Positions 1 to 8,620 of a DNA stretch of 64,000 bases are shown here, one piece after another. Origin of the DNA: Enterobacter asburiae (lineage in GTDB: Bacteria > Pseudomonadota > Gammaproteobacteria > Enterobacterales > Enterobacteriaceae); NCBI RefSeq assembly GCF_008080435.1, contig NZ_VRKN01000009.1, forward strand, positions 62,001 through 126,000. The letters run 5' to 3'. Position 1 is the stretch's first letter, and each line of letters starts with the position of its first letter. A model generated the notes under the pieces. The model ran no database searches. It was not told the origin of the DNA and saw nothing but the letters and a program-made list of their open reading frames with translations. A program made the position numbers and the translations under genes.

Positions 1-33
1 GTCAACGCCGAATTCTGGGCAAAAAACAAATAA
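1..33 (+). CDS. C-terminal end of an upstream phage gene (partial)
   Basis: The first 33 bases read as ten codons ending in EFWAKNK followed by TAA, directly before a Shine-Dalgarno-like AAGG and the next ATG at 45. Only the tail of the protein is visible. In related phages the gene before the DUF2190/Gp24-type cement protein is usually a DUF2213-type head protease or scaffold. That identity is inferred from order only. Confidence 0.45.
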   Translation, partial: VNAEFWAKNK

Positions 34-44
34 GGTAAATCATC

Positions 45-548
45 ATGGCAGGTACTGCATATTTAACGCGCATGCCCCTGGGCATTGCCGGGGGCGTTAC
101 CCGTCCTCGTGATCTCACCATCGAGCCGGTTAGCCTGGACCACACGAAGCAGTTCGCGTCCTACGGGCTGGTTGGTAAATACGTGAACGATAAATTCGTT
201 CCGCTGGAATCTGGCGACACCATCAGCAAAGTGAAAGGGATTCTGGTTCGTCCGTTCCCGATCACCTCTGCTCTGGACCTTGCTTACATCGGTGTGACGG
301 CTAATCAGGTTGGTGACAACCTGAAACGTGGTTACATCTGCGTAACTGCTACCGCAGGCAACGCGGCGACCGCGAAAAAGGGCGATCCGGTTTACGTTCG
401 CGTGGCTGGTGGCACCACTCAAAGCCCGATTGGCTCCTTTGTGCTGTCTCCGGACTCTACCGCATCAAATACACCTCAGCTGCCAAATGCAGAGGTCATG
501 GGGCCGGGTGAAGCCGACGGCCGTATTGAAATCGCTTATAACATCTGA
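45..548 (+). CDS. Capsid cement / decoration protein (Gp24-like)
   Basis: A protein of 167 residues directly before the major capsid gene. It is rich in Gly, Val and Thr, without membrane segments, and has the look of a beta-rich head decoration protein (GDPVYVRVAGG, GPGEADGRIEIAYNI at the end). In phages with a DUF2184 capsid protein this slot is occupied by the structural cement protein that stabilises capsomers. The start at 45 has an AAGG motif upstream. Family assignment rests on recalled similarity and position; the function as cement is inferred. Confidence 0.72.
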   Translation: MAGTAYLTRMPLGIAGGVTRPRDLTIEPVSLDHTKQFASYGLVGKYVNDKFVPLESGDTISKVKGILVRPFPITSALDLAYIGVTANQVGDNLKRGYICVTATAGNAATAKKGDPVYVRVAGGTTQSPIGSFVLSPDSTASNTPQLPNAEVMGPGEADGRIEIAYNI

Positions 549-559
549 GGGAATAATTA

Positions 560-1507
560 ATGTTTACAATTGACAGAGCGACCATCGACTCCACCGGCGC
601 GTTTCTCGTCGGCGAACTGGAGCGCATGGATCAGACGCTGAACATGCCTTTAGTGTCCTACAAATGGTCACGCGACATGCCGCTGCGCAGCGATATTTCT
701 ATCGCTGATGAAGTGTCATCCTTCACTAACACCGATTTCGTCGGCGTTGGTGGTCCAAACCCTAACGGTAAAAACTGGATCGGTAAAAAAGCGACTGCCA
801 TTCCTGGTATCGAACTCGATATTCAGCCTACCCGTAACAACCTCACCTTGTGGGGGCAAGAAATCAGCTGGACGGTACCGGAACTGGCTTCTGCCCAGAA
901 ACTGGGCCGTCCGGTTGATGTCCAGAAATACGAAGGCATGAAGCTGAAGTGGAACATGGACACCGACGAACAGGTTTATATCGGTGATAACGAGCTCGGC
1001 GTTGCTGGCCTGCTGAACCTGCCGGATGTTACTCCTGTTGCTGCAGCTGCAGCGTGGACCGCAACCACCGATCCGGATGTGATTGTCCAGGATATCAACC
1101 TGGTGCTGTCTGATGGCTGGGTTCGTTCTGGTTATGCGGTCTGCCCGGCAAAAATCGGCCTGGCACCGGAGCTGTTCGGCCTGCTGGCGAGCAAAAAGGT
1201 TTCCTCTGCAGGGAATATCTCCGTGCTGGAATACGTGAAGATTAACACCATCGCGTTCCAGGAAAACGGCACACCACTGGAGATCGTCTCCATGAAGTGG
1301 GCCTCCAAGCGTGGCGCTGGTGGCGCGCATCGTATCGTTGCTTACACCCAGGACGAAAAATACGTTCGCTTCCCAATGGTCCCTCTGCTGAACACGCCGC
1401 TGGAATATCGCGGCCTGCAGCAGTTGACCACTTACTACGGCAAGCTGGGCCAGGTGGAAACCCCGTATTCCAATACGATCTCTTACCTGGACGTTCCGGC
1501 GTCTTAA
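560..1507 (+). CDS. Major capsid protein (DUF2184 family)
   Basis: 315 residues. The N-terminus MFTIDRATIDSTGAFLVGEL and the following DQTLNMPLVSYKW region are typical of the DUF2184 major capsid family of HK97-like fold. The protein should form the icosahedral head shell. The gene starts 11 bases after the cement gene behind GAGGG and is followed by a strong terminator. That arrangement suits a highly expressed gene whose message ends, in part, right after it. Confidence 0.85.
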   Translation: MFTIDRATIDSTGAFLVGELERMDQTLNMPLVSYKWSRDMPLRSDISIADEVSSFTNTDFVGVGGPNPNGKNWIGKKATAIPGIELDIQPTRNNLTLWGQEISWTVPELASAQKLGRPVDVQKYEGMKLKWNMDTDEQVYIGDNELGVAGLLNLPDVTPVAAAAAWTATTDPDVIVQDINLVLSDGWVRSGYAVCPAKIGLAPELFGLLASKKVSSAGNISVLEYVKINTIAFQENGTPLEIVSMKWASKRGAGGAHRIVAYTQDEKYVRFPMVPLLNTPLEYRGLQQLTTYYGKLGQVETPYSNTISYLDVPAS

Positions 1508-1516
1508 CCTGAAACA

Positions 1517-1538
1517 GGCGGGGAAACCCGCCTTTTTT
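1517..1538 (+). terminator. Intrinsic terminator after the capsid gene
   Basis: The stem GGCGGG / CCCGCC with a GAAA loop is followed by six T. It sits just 10 bases after the capsid stop codon. It probably reduces transcription into the neck and tail genes and sharpens the 3' end of the capsid message. Confidence 0.85.
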
Positions 1539-1551
1539 ATGGAGCAAAAAC

Positions 1552-1962
1552 ATGAAATACGTTGTTTCCGGTGGCGCTACTCTCAGCTTTGCCGACGGTT
1601 CTAAATTTGAGCTGTCTCAGGGCATCCACGACAGTTCCTCTTTCCCGAAAGAAGTTAAGGACCACTGGGCCTTTAAAGCCTATGCGCGCCCGATTGACGA
1701 AGCCGACCTGGCGAACGAGCAGAGCAATGAAGACCTTTCCGCGAGCCTTGTTCTCCTGGCAGAAGAAAATAACACCCTGAAAGCGCAGCTGGCTGAGCAT
1801 GAAAAAACCATTACCGCGCTGGGGAATGAAAACACAGACCTGAAAGCGCAGCTGGCAGCCGCTCAGGCACCAGCAGGCGGTAAACCTGCCGACAGCGCGA
1901 ACAAAACCGATAACACCGGCGGGGACGCGAAAAATGCCAAAAAACAGCAGGCTTCCGACTAA
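1552..1962 (+). CDS. Small phage protein with coiled coil (STY1053-like)
   Basis: 136 residues. Residues 1-55 form a compact domain (MKYVVSGGATLSFADGSKFEL). A heptad-rich stretch around 60-105 contains two near-identical units with ENTLKAQL and ENTDLKAQL. The tail is polar and low-complexity (Gly, Asp, Asn, Lys). It lies between capsid and neck genes, the place of the phage-associated STY1053-type proteins of Salmonella and relatives. That family name is from memory. Function is unknown; the coiled coil suggests an oligomeric head or connector accessory protein. The 3' end overlaps the next gene by 29 bases. Confidence 0.7.
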   Translation: MKYVVSGGATLSFADGSKFELSQGIHDSSSFPKEVKDHWAFKAYARPIDEADLANEQSNEDLSASLVLLAEENNTLKAQLAEHEKTITALGNENTDLKAQLAAAQAPAGGKPADSANKTDNTGGDAKNAKKQQASD

Positions 1963-2344
1963 CGAGCAGTTCCGCACCGACTTTCCCGAGTTCGCCGATA
2001 CAACCCGCTACCCTGACCCCTCAGTGAATTTCTATCTGGGGCAGGCCGATTCGATTCTGAATCAGGACGTACAGGGCGATCAGTTCGTCTACCTGGCCGA
2101 ACTATTCACGGCTCACTATACGGAGCTGCGCGGCCGCACGCTGGCCGCCGCTGCCGCTGGTGGTGTGAACAGCAACGGCGCAGCAGGTGTCGTGTCCTCT
2201 AAATCAGTGGATAAGGTTTCAGTGAGCTATGACGTGTCCGGAGTAATTAACCCGGATGCCGGTTTCTGGAACAGTACCGCCTACGGGCGCGAGTTCTACT
2301 GGTGGTGGTCGATGTTCGGCGCTGGTGGCAGGCAGCTGCTATGA
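1934..2344 (+). CDS. Head-tail connector protein (DUF4054 family)
   Basis: 136 residues beginning MPKNSRLPTNEQFRTDFPEF. The FRTDFPEFADTTRYPD and LGQADSILNQD segments match the DUF4054 family, which occupies the head-completion slot between capsid and tail genes. The protein is mostly helical with an Ala/Gly-rich middle. It starts inside the preceding gene and ends in an ATGA overlap with the next one, so translation is probably coupled. Confidence 0.75.
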   Translation: MPKNSRLPTNEQFRTDFPEFADTTRYPDPSVNFYLGQADSILNQDVQGDQFVYLAELFTAHYTELRGRTLAAAAAGGVNSNGAAGVVSSKSVDKVSVSYDVSGVINPDAGFWNSTAYGREFYWWWSMFGAGGRQLL

Positions 2345-2847
2345 AAAGCGGGTTGACGGTTCGCGCTGACAACGCCGTGGCTGTTCTGGAATCCCTCCGG
2401 CAGCTATCCGGAATGGATGTGCTGGTGGGAATACCTGAGGACAAGGCAGGGCGTGAGGATGGCTCCCCGATTAATAACGCGGAACTGGGCTACCTCCACT
2501 CGACGGGTGCAACGGTGGAAATCGACGGTACAACGGTCACGCTTCCCCCACGTCCTTTTCTGGATATGGGGATCGAGGATTCAAAACCCCGAACCACTGC
2601 ACACCTCAAGGCAGCGGCAACCGCCGCGCTGGAGGGGCAGACTGAAGCAGCAATGCGTGAGCTGGAAAGCGCCGGACAGATTGCCCGTGACGCTGCAAAA
2701 GCCGTTATCGGAGCTGGCGACAGATTGCACCCGCTTTCTGAGAAAACCCTCGAACGCAGACGGGCCGAGGGCATTCCCGGCGAAAAGCCGCTGTATGCCC
2801 ACGGTTACCTGTTGCGCTCAATTAACTACGTCGTGAGGAAAAAATAA
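2341..2847 (+). CDS. Neck / tail-completion protein (HK97 gp10-like)
   Basis: 168 residues from the ATG at 2341, which overlaps the previous stop as ATGA; an in-frame start at 2302 is less likely because it would overlap deeply. The motifs NNAELGYLHSTGA and LPPRPFLDMG are characteristic of phage virion morphogenesis proteins that form the neck or tail terminator. The C-terminal segment HPLSEKTLERRRAEGIPGEKPL, split here by a few residues from LLRSINY, is also typical of the family. It acts in joining head and tail. Confidence 0.75.
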   Translation: MKSGLTVRADNAVAVLESLRQLSGMDVLVGIPEDKAGREDGSPINNAELGYLHSTGATVEIDGTTVTLPPRPFLDMGIEDSKPRTTAHLKAAATAALEGQTEAAMRELESAGQIARDAAKAVIGAGDRLHPLSEKTLERRRAEGIPGEKPLYAHGYLLRSINYVVRKK

Positions 2848-3251
2848 TGCCTCTTCTCGATGTGAGCGATGTTCTTCTTGATCCCGACTTCATGGACACC
2901 AGTCTGGTTTGTCACCGGCAGGTTCAGACGGTAGATGAGGACAATTTCACGAAAAACACAGCTCAGGATATCCCATTCTCTGGCGTGGTGACGGTTGACC
3001 GTTCTCTGGAAGCCAGGCGAATGGAGGCTGGCCAGAACATCAGTGGCGCGATCCTCATCGTGACGCAGTTCAGATTAACCCAGGGCCAGCCCGGTACAGA
3101 CAGCGCCCCGCGACTTGATGCCGATATCGTGAGCTATAACGGACGCGACTATCGAGTGACGTTCGTCGACCCGTACACCAGTTACGGTGCTGGATTCGTC
3201 CAGGCACATTGTGAGCTGGTGGACTTTAACGGAGGGACGCCAGTTGAGTAA
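2847..3251 (+). CDS. Phage neck / head-tail joining protein, uncharacterised
   Basis: 134 residues starting at a TAATG overlap with the upstream gene. It has a beta-rich appearance (IPFSGVVTVDRSLE, DADIVSYNGRDYRVTFVDPY) such as seen in head-tail joining proteins of the gpFII / gp9 fold. I do not recognise a named family with certainty. Its place between two neck-type genes supports a structural role at the head-tail interface. Confidence 0.65.
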   Translation: MPLLDVSDVLLDPDFMDTSLVCHRQVQTVDEDNFTKNTAQDIPFSGVVTVDRSLEARRMEAGQNISGAILIVTQFRLTQGQPGTDSAPRLDADIVSYNGRDYRVTFVDPYTSYGAGFVQAHCELVDFNGGTPVE

Positions 3252-3789
3252 CGACAGCACCGCGCGCGGTTATCTGACGCCTGTCGGGGATAGCCCCCAG
3301 TATGACGAGGCGCTGGAGCGTGAAATCAGTCGGTGGATTCGCGGTGTTTCTGGCTTGCCGGCCGCGCTTGTTTTCCCCCGATTGACTGACCCGCAGCCGC
3401 AGATCCCCAACAACGGGGTAACGTGGTGCGGCTTCGGTATCACTACCGTTCCCCAGCCGTTAAGCCAGTCCGATGTTCAGGTTTCGGAAGAACAGTCCGA
3501 GCAATGGACGTGGGAACAGGTAACGGTGATTTGCTGCTTCTATGGCCCTCTGGGTGCCAATACTGCATCAACTTTCCGAGCCGGGATATTCGTCGAGCAA
3601 AACAACGCCGAGCTGAATCGCTCGGGGCTTTCGCTGGTGGAGGCCGGGACTATCTACAAGCTGCCCGAGCTCATTAATAACCAGTGGGTGAGGCGCTACG
3701 ACCTCACCATCACGCTGTCCCGCAAAAACATTCGTACCTACAACGTCCGGACGCTGCAAGATGCGCCCGTCTCATTTTTCGGAGACTAA
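3244..3789 (+). CDS. Neck terminator-like protein (LIC_12616-type), TTG start
   Basis: 181 residues if translation starts at the TTG at 3244, eight bases before the end of the preceding gene. A GGAGG motif about seven bases upstream supports that start over the ORF start at 3187. Features are a conserved central region (NGVTWCGFGITTVPQP) and a closing region resembling tail-terminator folds (RRYDLTITLSRKNIRTYNV). It lies just before the sheath-like gene, the expected place for a protein capping the tail tube. Confidence 0.7.
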   Translation: MSNDSTARGYLTPVGDSPQYDEALEREISRWIRGVSGLPAALVFPRLTDPQPQIPNNGVTWCGFGITTVPQPLSQSDVQVSEEQSEQWTWEQVTVICCFYGPLGANTASTFRAGIFVEQNNAELNRSGLSLVEAGTIYKLPELINNQWVRRYDLTITLSRKNIRTYNVRTLQDAPVSFFGD

Positions 3790-3792
3790 ATT

Positions 3793-4938
3793 ATGCCGCA
3801 GGGATTACCTGTATCTAACGTCGTTAATGTCGACGTGATCATTGGGCCGCGTGCGGCTACTGGTCGAAACTTTGGTTCACTGCTCATTCTCGGGAGCTCG
3901 ACGGTTATCCCGGTTTCTGAGCGCATTCGCCTCTACTCATCCTCGGAAGATATCGGCACAGATTTCGGCGTGGATAGCCCGGAATATGAAGCCGCGACCG
4001 TGTATTTCTCACAGTCACCGAAACCTCAGCAGGTGTATGTCGGTCGCTGGGCTAAAACGCTGGTATCGGCTGAAAGCGGTTCGACGGAAACGCTGCTGCA
4101 GGCCGTGAACGCTGTACTGAATTACACGAGCTGGTACGGTCTGGGCGTAGCCGATGATGAAGAGATCGACGATGCCGACTGGCTGAGTGTGGCCGCCGCG
4201 ATTGAAGCTTCCAGCCTCAGTCGAATTCTGGCAATTACCACTCAAGACCCGGAAGCGATTAACACGACATCCACAACCGATCTCGCCTATAAGCTGAAGG
4301 CGGCAAAATACGGTCGCACGTTTGTGCAGTATTCCACCAGCAGCAAGTACGCCGCGCTTTCTGCGTTTGGCCGGGCGTTTACGGTGAATTTCAACGGCAG
4401 TAACACGACCATTACCCTGAAATTCAAGCAGGAGCCGGGTATCACCTACGAGACACTGGATCTCAGCCAGGCTAAGGCGCTGGATACCAAAAACTGTAAC
4501 GTCTACGTGTATTACGAAAACGATACGGCAATCCTGCAGCAGGGCGTCATGTCCAGCGGCGATTTCTTCGATGAGCGCCACGGGCTCGACTGGCTGCAGA
4601 ACTACGTTCAGACCAACCTGTATAACCTGCTCTACACCAGCACAACCAAAGTCCCACAGACTGATGCAGGTGTTACGCGCCTCCTTTCTAACGTTGAGAA
4701 ATCAATGGATCAGTCAGTCACGAACGGGCTGGTGGCTGCTGGCGTATGGAACGGTGGCCCGATTGGGCAGCTGGATTCCGGCGACACGCTGACAAAAGGC
4801 TATTACGTCTACGCGCAGCCGATTTCAGAGCAGGCGCAGGCAGACCGTGAAGCACGTAAGGCACCGGTTATTCAGGTGGCCTGTAAGCTGGCTGGCGCGG
4901 TTCATTTCGCTGATGTTCAGATCAACGTCGTTCGCTAA
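3793..4938 (+). CDS. Tail sheath-like protein (DUF3383 family)
   Basis: 381 residues. The N-terminal pattern [18 protein letters not shown] followed by [10 protein letters not shown] and [14 protein letters not shown] is typical of DUF3383. This family sits where the contractile sheath gene lies in myoviruses and is thought to be the sheath of this phage group. The next gene encodes the tube protein, as in other sheath-tube pairs. The gene has its own GGAGA-type ribosome site and is separated from the neighbours by only a few bases. Confidence 0.8.
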   Translation: MPQGLPVSNVVNVDVIIGPRAATGRNFGSLLILGSSTVIPVSERIRLYSSSEDIGTDFGVDSPEYEAATVYFSQSPKPQQVYVGRWAKTLVSAESGSTETLLQAVNAVLNYTSWYGLGVADDEEIDDADWLSVAAAIEASSLSRILAITTQDPEAINTTSTTDLAYKLKAAKYGRTFVQYSTSSKYAALSAFGRAFTVNFNGSNTTITLKFKQEPGITYETLDLSQAKALDTKNCNVYVYYENDTAILQQGVMSSGDFFDERHGLDWLQNYVQTNLYNLLYTSTTKVPQTDAGVTRLLSNVEKSMDQSVTNGLVAAGVWNGGPIGQLDSGDTLTKGYYVYAQPISEQAQADREARKAPVIQVACKLAGAVHFADVQINVVR

Positions 4939-4949
4939 GGAGAACATGA

Positions 4950-5390
4950 ATGGCTACTTATTCTTTTATGGACGTCACGGCGTCCCTCTCCGGCCCGACC
5001 GGCGAGATTGATCTGGGCTACGGTTCCGCCAGTTCAGAGGAGGGGATCACCGTTGCAATGGGCGGCCCCAAAAATACCATGACCATCGGCGCTGACGGCG
5101 AAGTGATGCACAGCCTGCACGCGGATAAAAGCGGCACGGTAACCGTCAACCTGCTGAAGACCTCGCCGACAAACAAAAAGCTGTCGCTGGCGTACAACGC
5201 GCAGAGTCAGTCCTCAGGTACCTGGGGAAACAACGTCATTGTGATCCGAAACAAGGTGAGCGGTGACATCATCACGGCGCGCAGCGTGGCGTTCCAGAAA
5301 CAGCCGGATAACGCCAACGCTAAAGCCGGTAATACGATGCCCTGGGTGTTTGACTGCGGCAAAATCGACCAGGTTCTCGGAGAGTTTTAA
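4950..5390 (+). CDS. Tail tube-like protein (DUF3277 family)
   Basis: 146 residues, entirely beta-rich: MDVTASLSGPTGEIDLGYGSA, ITVAMGGPKNTMTIGADGEV, GTVTVNLLKTSPTNKKLS. This pattern matches DUF3277 phage proteins encoded directly after the DUF3383 sheath-like gene, which corresponds to the tail tube of contractile tails. No signal peptide or membrane segment is present. The GGAGAACATGAATGG context gives a strong ribosome site. Confidence 0.78.
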   Translation: MATYSFMDVTASLSGPTGEIDLGYGSASSEEGITVAMGGPKNTMTIGADGEVMHSLHADKSGTVTVNLLKTSPTNKKLSLAYNAQSQSSGTWGNNVIVIRNKVSGDIITARSVAFQKQPDNANAKAGNTMPWVFDCGKIDQVLGEF

Positions 5391-5393
5391 CAG

Positions 5394-5846
5394 ATGGAAT
5401 GCTCAATCAAAGGCCACGATTACCGCGTGGCAAAACTCAGCGTTTTTGACCAGCTGAAAGTGACCCGCAAACTGCTGCCGGTGCTGGCGGGCATGATGTC
5501 AGATTTCGGGAGCATTCGCTCCCTTCTGCCTGCTGATGGCAAAATCGACACCGTGAAATTCGATCAGCTGAAACCGGTGTTTGAAACCCTGCTCCCGCGT
5601 ATCGCTGAGGAACTGTCTTCCCTGACTGAAGAAGATACCAACGCGATTATTCATCCGTGCCTGGCCGTGGTATCACGCAAGCACATGGACGGATGGACGC
5701 CGGTATTCAACAGCGGTCAGCTGATGTTCGATGATATCGACCTGCTGACCATGCTGCAGCTGGTGGCGCGGGTGGTCGCCGATTCACTGGGAAATTTTTT
5801 GCCCGTGAGCCCTACCAGCGCGACGCCGGGCCAGCCTCAGGGTTAA
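5394..5846 (+). CDS. Tail assembly chaperone, short (unshifted) form
   Basis: 150 residues, helical and acidic in its middle, directly after the tube gene and before the tape measure. This is the conserved place of the tail assembly chaperone (lambda gpG position). Near its 3' end the codons GGA AAT TTT form a -1 slippery heptamer at 5792-5798, and the -1 frame stays open to 6034. The short form ends PTSATPGQPQG. The chaperone should coat the tape-measure protein during tail-length setting and is not part of the finished virion. Confidence 0.8.
   Translation: MECSIKGHDYRVAKLSVFDQLKVTRKLLPVLAGMMSDFGSIRSLLPADGKIDTVKFDQLKPVFETLLPRIAEELSSLTEEDTNAIIHPCLAVVSRKHMDGWTPVFNSGQLMFDDIDLLTMLQLVARVVADSLGNFLPVSPTSATPGQPQG
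5792..5798 (+). promoter_or_regulatory. -1 programmed ribosomal frameshift site (A AAT TTT)
   Basis: In the frame of the chaperone gene the sequence reads GGA AAT TTT TTG. The heptamer A AAT TTT fits the X XXY YYZ rule, so both tRNAs can re-pair one base back. The -1 frame beyond it is open for 78 codons. Its location, 16 codons before the zero-frame stop, agrees with the gpG/gpGT arrangement conserved in tailed phages. Confidence 0.8.
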
Positions 5847-6034
5847 CCCTCAACAGCCTGCCTGACGGGCTGTCTTATCTCCTTGACCCGGTTGACGCCG
5901 GGTTAATCCCTTATTACGCGCTGAAGGATGGATCAGTCGATCTGTGCGATATCGCGCTGATGAATGACCACCTGGCCGTTAAGGCAGACAACCAGCGCCG
6001 TATTGAGAAATGGAGAGAGGATAATGAACGCTGA
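5798..6034 (+). CDS. Frameshift extension of the tail assembly chaperone (DUF6889-like)
   Basis: Seventy-eight codons in the -1 frame, read after the slip at 5792-5798, would give a 213-residue fusion. The extension contains LPDGLSYLLDPVDAGLIPYY and LMNDHLAVKADNQRRIEKW, the look of the DUF6889 family that is encoded at this position in related phages. It corresponds to the T part of gpGT, which binds tail tube subunits. It has no convincing start codon with a ribosome site of its own, which favours production by frameshifting. It overlaps the tape-measure start by 11 bases. Confidence 0.75.
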   Translation, partial: FAREPYQRDAGPASGLTLNSLPDGLSYLLDPVDAGLIPYYALKDGSVDLCDIALMNDHLAVKADNQRRIEKWREDNER

Positions 6035-8033
6035 GACTATTAAAGATTTCCTCGTCTCGCTCGGATTCGATATCGATGAAGCGGGCGCGTCAAAGTTCGA
6101 CTCTGTTCTCGCCGGTACGACCGCAAATGCCATCAAAATGGGGCTGGCCGTCGAAGGTGCCGCGCTTACCGTGGTGGCCTTCACGGCTAAGATCGCCTCC
6201 GGTCTGGATAATCTCTACTGGGCGTCACAGCGCACCGGCGCGACGGTGCAGGGGATTCAGTCTATTGGCTATGCTGTTTCGCAGGTAGGCGGCAGCGTTG
6301 ACGCGGCGCGAACCTCTCTGGAAAGCCTCTCCCGGTTTGTTCGTAACAATCCCGGCGCGGAAGGCTTCCTGAATCGCCTGGGCGTACAGACTCGTGACGC
6401 CAGCGGTAACATGCGTGACATGGCCGCTATCTTTACGGGTGTCGGCCAGAAGCTCAGCAGCATGCCGTATTACCGGGCTAACCAGTATGCGCAGATGCTG
6501 GGCATTGACGAAAATACCCTGATGGCGATGCGCCGGGGTGTGGGCGGTTTCTCCGGGCAGTACAGCGCAATGGCGAAAGCTATCGGCTTCAATGCTGACG
6601 AGGCGGCCAGAAGTTCCAACAAATTCATGACCTCCCTGCGCGAGTTCGGCGCGATGGCAGGCATGGCCCGTGACAAAATTGGCTCTAATCTTGCTGGTGG
6701 TCTGGCGGGTTCGCTGGACACGTTGCGCCGACACATCCTGGATAACTTCCCGCGCATCGAACAGACCCTGACGAAAGCCATAAAAGGCATTCTGGCGCTC
6801 GGGGACATTATCGGGCGGCTGTTCTTCCGGCTTATTGAGGGGACATCCAGCCTTATCAACTGGTGGCAATCGCTGGATAAGCAAACGCGGGAGCTGATCT
6901 CGTTGTTTGGCGCGCTGACGATTGCGCTGCGCATTCTGAACAGTACGTTCTGGATGTCGCCGATAGGCCTGATTACGGCGCTGGCGGCGGGAATTGCCCT
7001 CCTGTGGGAAGATTATCAGACCTGGAAGGAGGGCGGGGACAGCCTGATTGACTGGGGCAAGTGGAAGCCGGAAGTCGACGCCGCGCTGAAGATGGTTCGT
7101 GACCTTAAAACGACCGTTAACGAACTGGCGAAAGCGCTGGCGAAACTGCTCAATATTGACCCCAAATCATGGTCCCTGAAGTGGGATTTCAGCAACTTTA
7201 TCGACCAGATGGGCGAGTTCAGCAAAATGCTGAATATGATCGCCGACCTGCTCAACGCCATTAAAGATGGCCGCTGGGCTGATGCCGCCAGCATCGGCAA
7301 ACAGATGCTTAATCAGGGCAGCGAAAATCCGTCAGCGATGCCGATGGTAACAGACAGCGCCAACGGTACCGCCGACTGGATTAAAGAGCACTGGGGATTC
7401 GATCCTCGCAGCGTGGGCCGAACGGTGCGCGGCTGGTTTGGTGAGGATGACCCTGAACAGCTCGGCCAGTCAGTAAAGCGGCCACAGCCAACCAAAGCGG
7501 GCTCTGAGCTGCTGGGATGGATGCAGCCGATGCTTACCAACCTGGAACAGCTCTACCGGCTTCCGGAGGGGTTACTGCGCAGCGTGGCCATAACGGAATC
7601 GGGCGGTAATCAGTTCGCCGTTTCAGGCGCTGGCGCTAAAGGCCTGTTTCAGTTTATGGACGGCACGGCGCGTGACATGGGGCTGCGCGGAAACGATGTT
7701 TTCGACCCGGAGAAGGCCGCGCAGGCAGCCGCAAAGTATCTTTCACAGCTGCTGCAGGCTAACGGCGGTGACCTGAGCAAGGCGCTGGCCTCATACAACT
7801 GGGGGATCGGGAACGTGCAGAAGCACGGTATGGCCCTCATGCCTCAGGAAACCCGCAACTACATTCCGAAGGTGTTAAGCAACATGCCCGCGCCCGGGGC
7901 TCAGGTACAGCAACAGAACACTTATCACATTTACGGTGGTGGTGACCCGCGTTCTGTCGGTACCGAGGTCGAGCGTCGACAGCAGTCGGCAAACGCCCAG
8001 GTTATGCGCGGTAATCAAACGAAGGTGGGCTAA
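6024..8033 (+). CDS. Tail tape-measure protein with lytic transglycosylase domain
   Basis: 669 residues from the ATG at 6024, chosen because GGAGAGAGG lies just upstream; an earlier in-frame start at 5964 lies inside the chaperone extension. It begins MNAETIKDFLVSLGFDID, typical of tape-measure proteins. Hydrophobic segments lie around residues 290-330. The C-terminal third carries an SLT domain with ITESGGNQFAVS (catalytic Glu about residue 525), AKGLFQFM and ALASYNWG. The protein sets tail length and probably clears peptidoglycan locally during DNA entry. Confidence 0.88.
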   Translation: MNAETIKDFLVSLGFDIDEAGASKFDSVLAGTTANAIKMGLAVEGAALTVVAFTAKIASGLDNLYWASQRTGATVQGIQSIGYAVSQVGGSVDAARTSLESLSRFVRNNPGAEGFLNRLGVQTRDASGNMRDMAAIFTGVGQKLSSMPYYRANQYAQMLGIDENTLMAMRRGVGGFSGQYSAMAKAIGFNADEAARSSNKFMTSLREFGAMAGMARDKIGSNLAGGLAGSLDTLRRHILDNFPRIEQTLTKAIKGILALGDIIGRLFFRLIEGTSSLINWWQSLDKQTRELISLFGALTIALRILNSTFWMSPIGLITALAAGIALLWEDYQTWKEGGDSLIDWGKWKPEVDAALKMVRDLKTTVNELAKALAKLLNIDPKSWSLKWDFSNFIDQMGEFSKMLNMIADLLNAIKDGRWADAASIGKQMLNQGSENPSAMPMVTDSANGTADWIKEHWGFDPRSVGRTVRGWFGEDDPEQLGQSVKRPQPTKAGSELLGWMQPMLTNLEQLYRLPEGLLRSVAITESGGNQFAVSGAGAKGLFQFMDGTARDMGLRGNDVFDPEKAAQAAAKYLSQLLQANGGDLSKALASYNWGIGNVQKHGMALMPQETRNYIPKVLSNMPAPGAQVQQQNTYHIYGGGDPRSVGTEVERRQQSANAQVMRGNQTKVG

Positions 8034-8620
8034 TGGATATTCTCTCTACGCTCTTTCAGCAGCAGAGCCGAAAAATAGGGATGATTGTCCCCAGCGTGGT
8101 TGTTTCTGAGAAGCATACCGACACGCTGGAGATAACAGAGCACCCTGTCGAGGTCGGGGCCGCCATCGCCGACCATGCCTACAAAAAACCGTCTGAAGTG
8201 GTGATGGAGGTCGGTTTCGCTGGTGGCGGATCGTTGCTGGATTTTGCCAGTAATCTGACGGCCACCAGCTTACTGGGCCTGAGTCCCCAGCAAACGTATC
8301 AGGAGATTCTTGACCTGCAGGCGAGCCGTATTCCTTTCGATGTAGTGACCGGCAAACGGCTGTACAGCAACATGCTGATCCGCGCGCTGGAAGTGACGAC
8401 AGACAAGACAACCGAAAACGTCCTGTCTGCCGTTCTCACCCTGAGGGAGGTTCTTATCTCGCAGACGCAGCAGATCTCCGTCGCGGATAAAACCAACATG
8501 AAGGATGGGGCCAGCACGTCGGCGGTACTGAATACCGGCAACAAAACCACAAAGCCGCCAAATACCTCGCTGCTGAAAAGCATCACGGGTAACGCGGCGT
8601 CATTACTGGGGCTCGGCTAA
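8033..8620 (+). CDS. Baseplate / Dit-like tail protein (DUF6046-type)
   Basis: 195 residues starting at a TAATG overlap with the tape-measure gene. Sequence such as IGMIVPSVVVSEKHTDTLEITEHPVEVGAAIADHAY, quoted here in part, is the signature of the Dit-like baseplate family that follows tape-measure genes. The C-terminus is Ser/Thr/Asn-rich. It probably forms the ring joining tube and baseplate hub. Confidence 0.78.
   Translation: MDILSTLFQQQSRKIGMIVPSVVVSEKHTDTLEITEHPVEVGAAIADHAYKKPSEVVMEVGFAGGGSLLDFASNLTATSLLGLSPQQTYQEILDLQASRIPFDVVTGKRLYSNMLIRALEVTTDKTTENVLSAVLTLREVLISQTQQISVADKTNMKDGASTSAVLNTGNKTTKPPNTSLLKSITGNAASLLGLG

Noticed and set aside
5847..6023. Reading the chaperone region of prophage A as a broken gene or a gap without a gene
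   Set aside because: The apparent gap is open in the -1 frame and is entered through a canonical slippery heptamer; it is a frameshift product and not decay.
6225..6884. 219-residue minus-strand frame over the tape measure of prophage A
   Set aside because: Antisense shadow; no signal sequence, no ribosome site, no domain.
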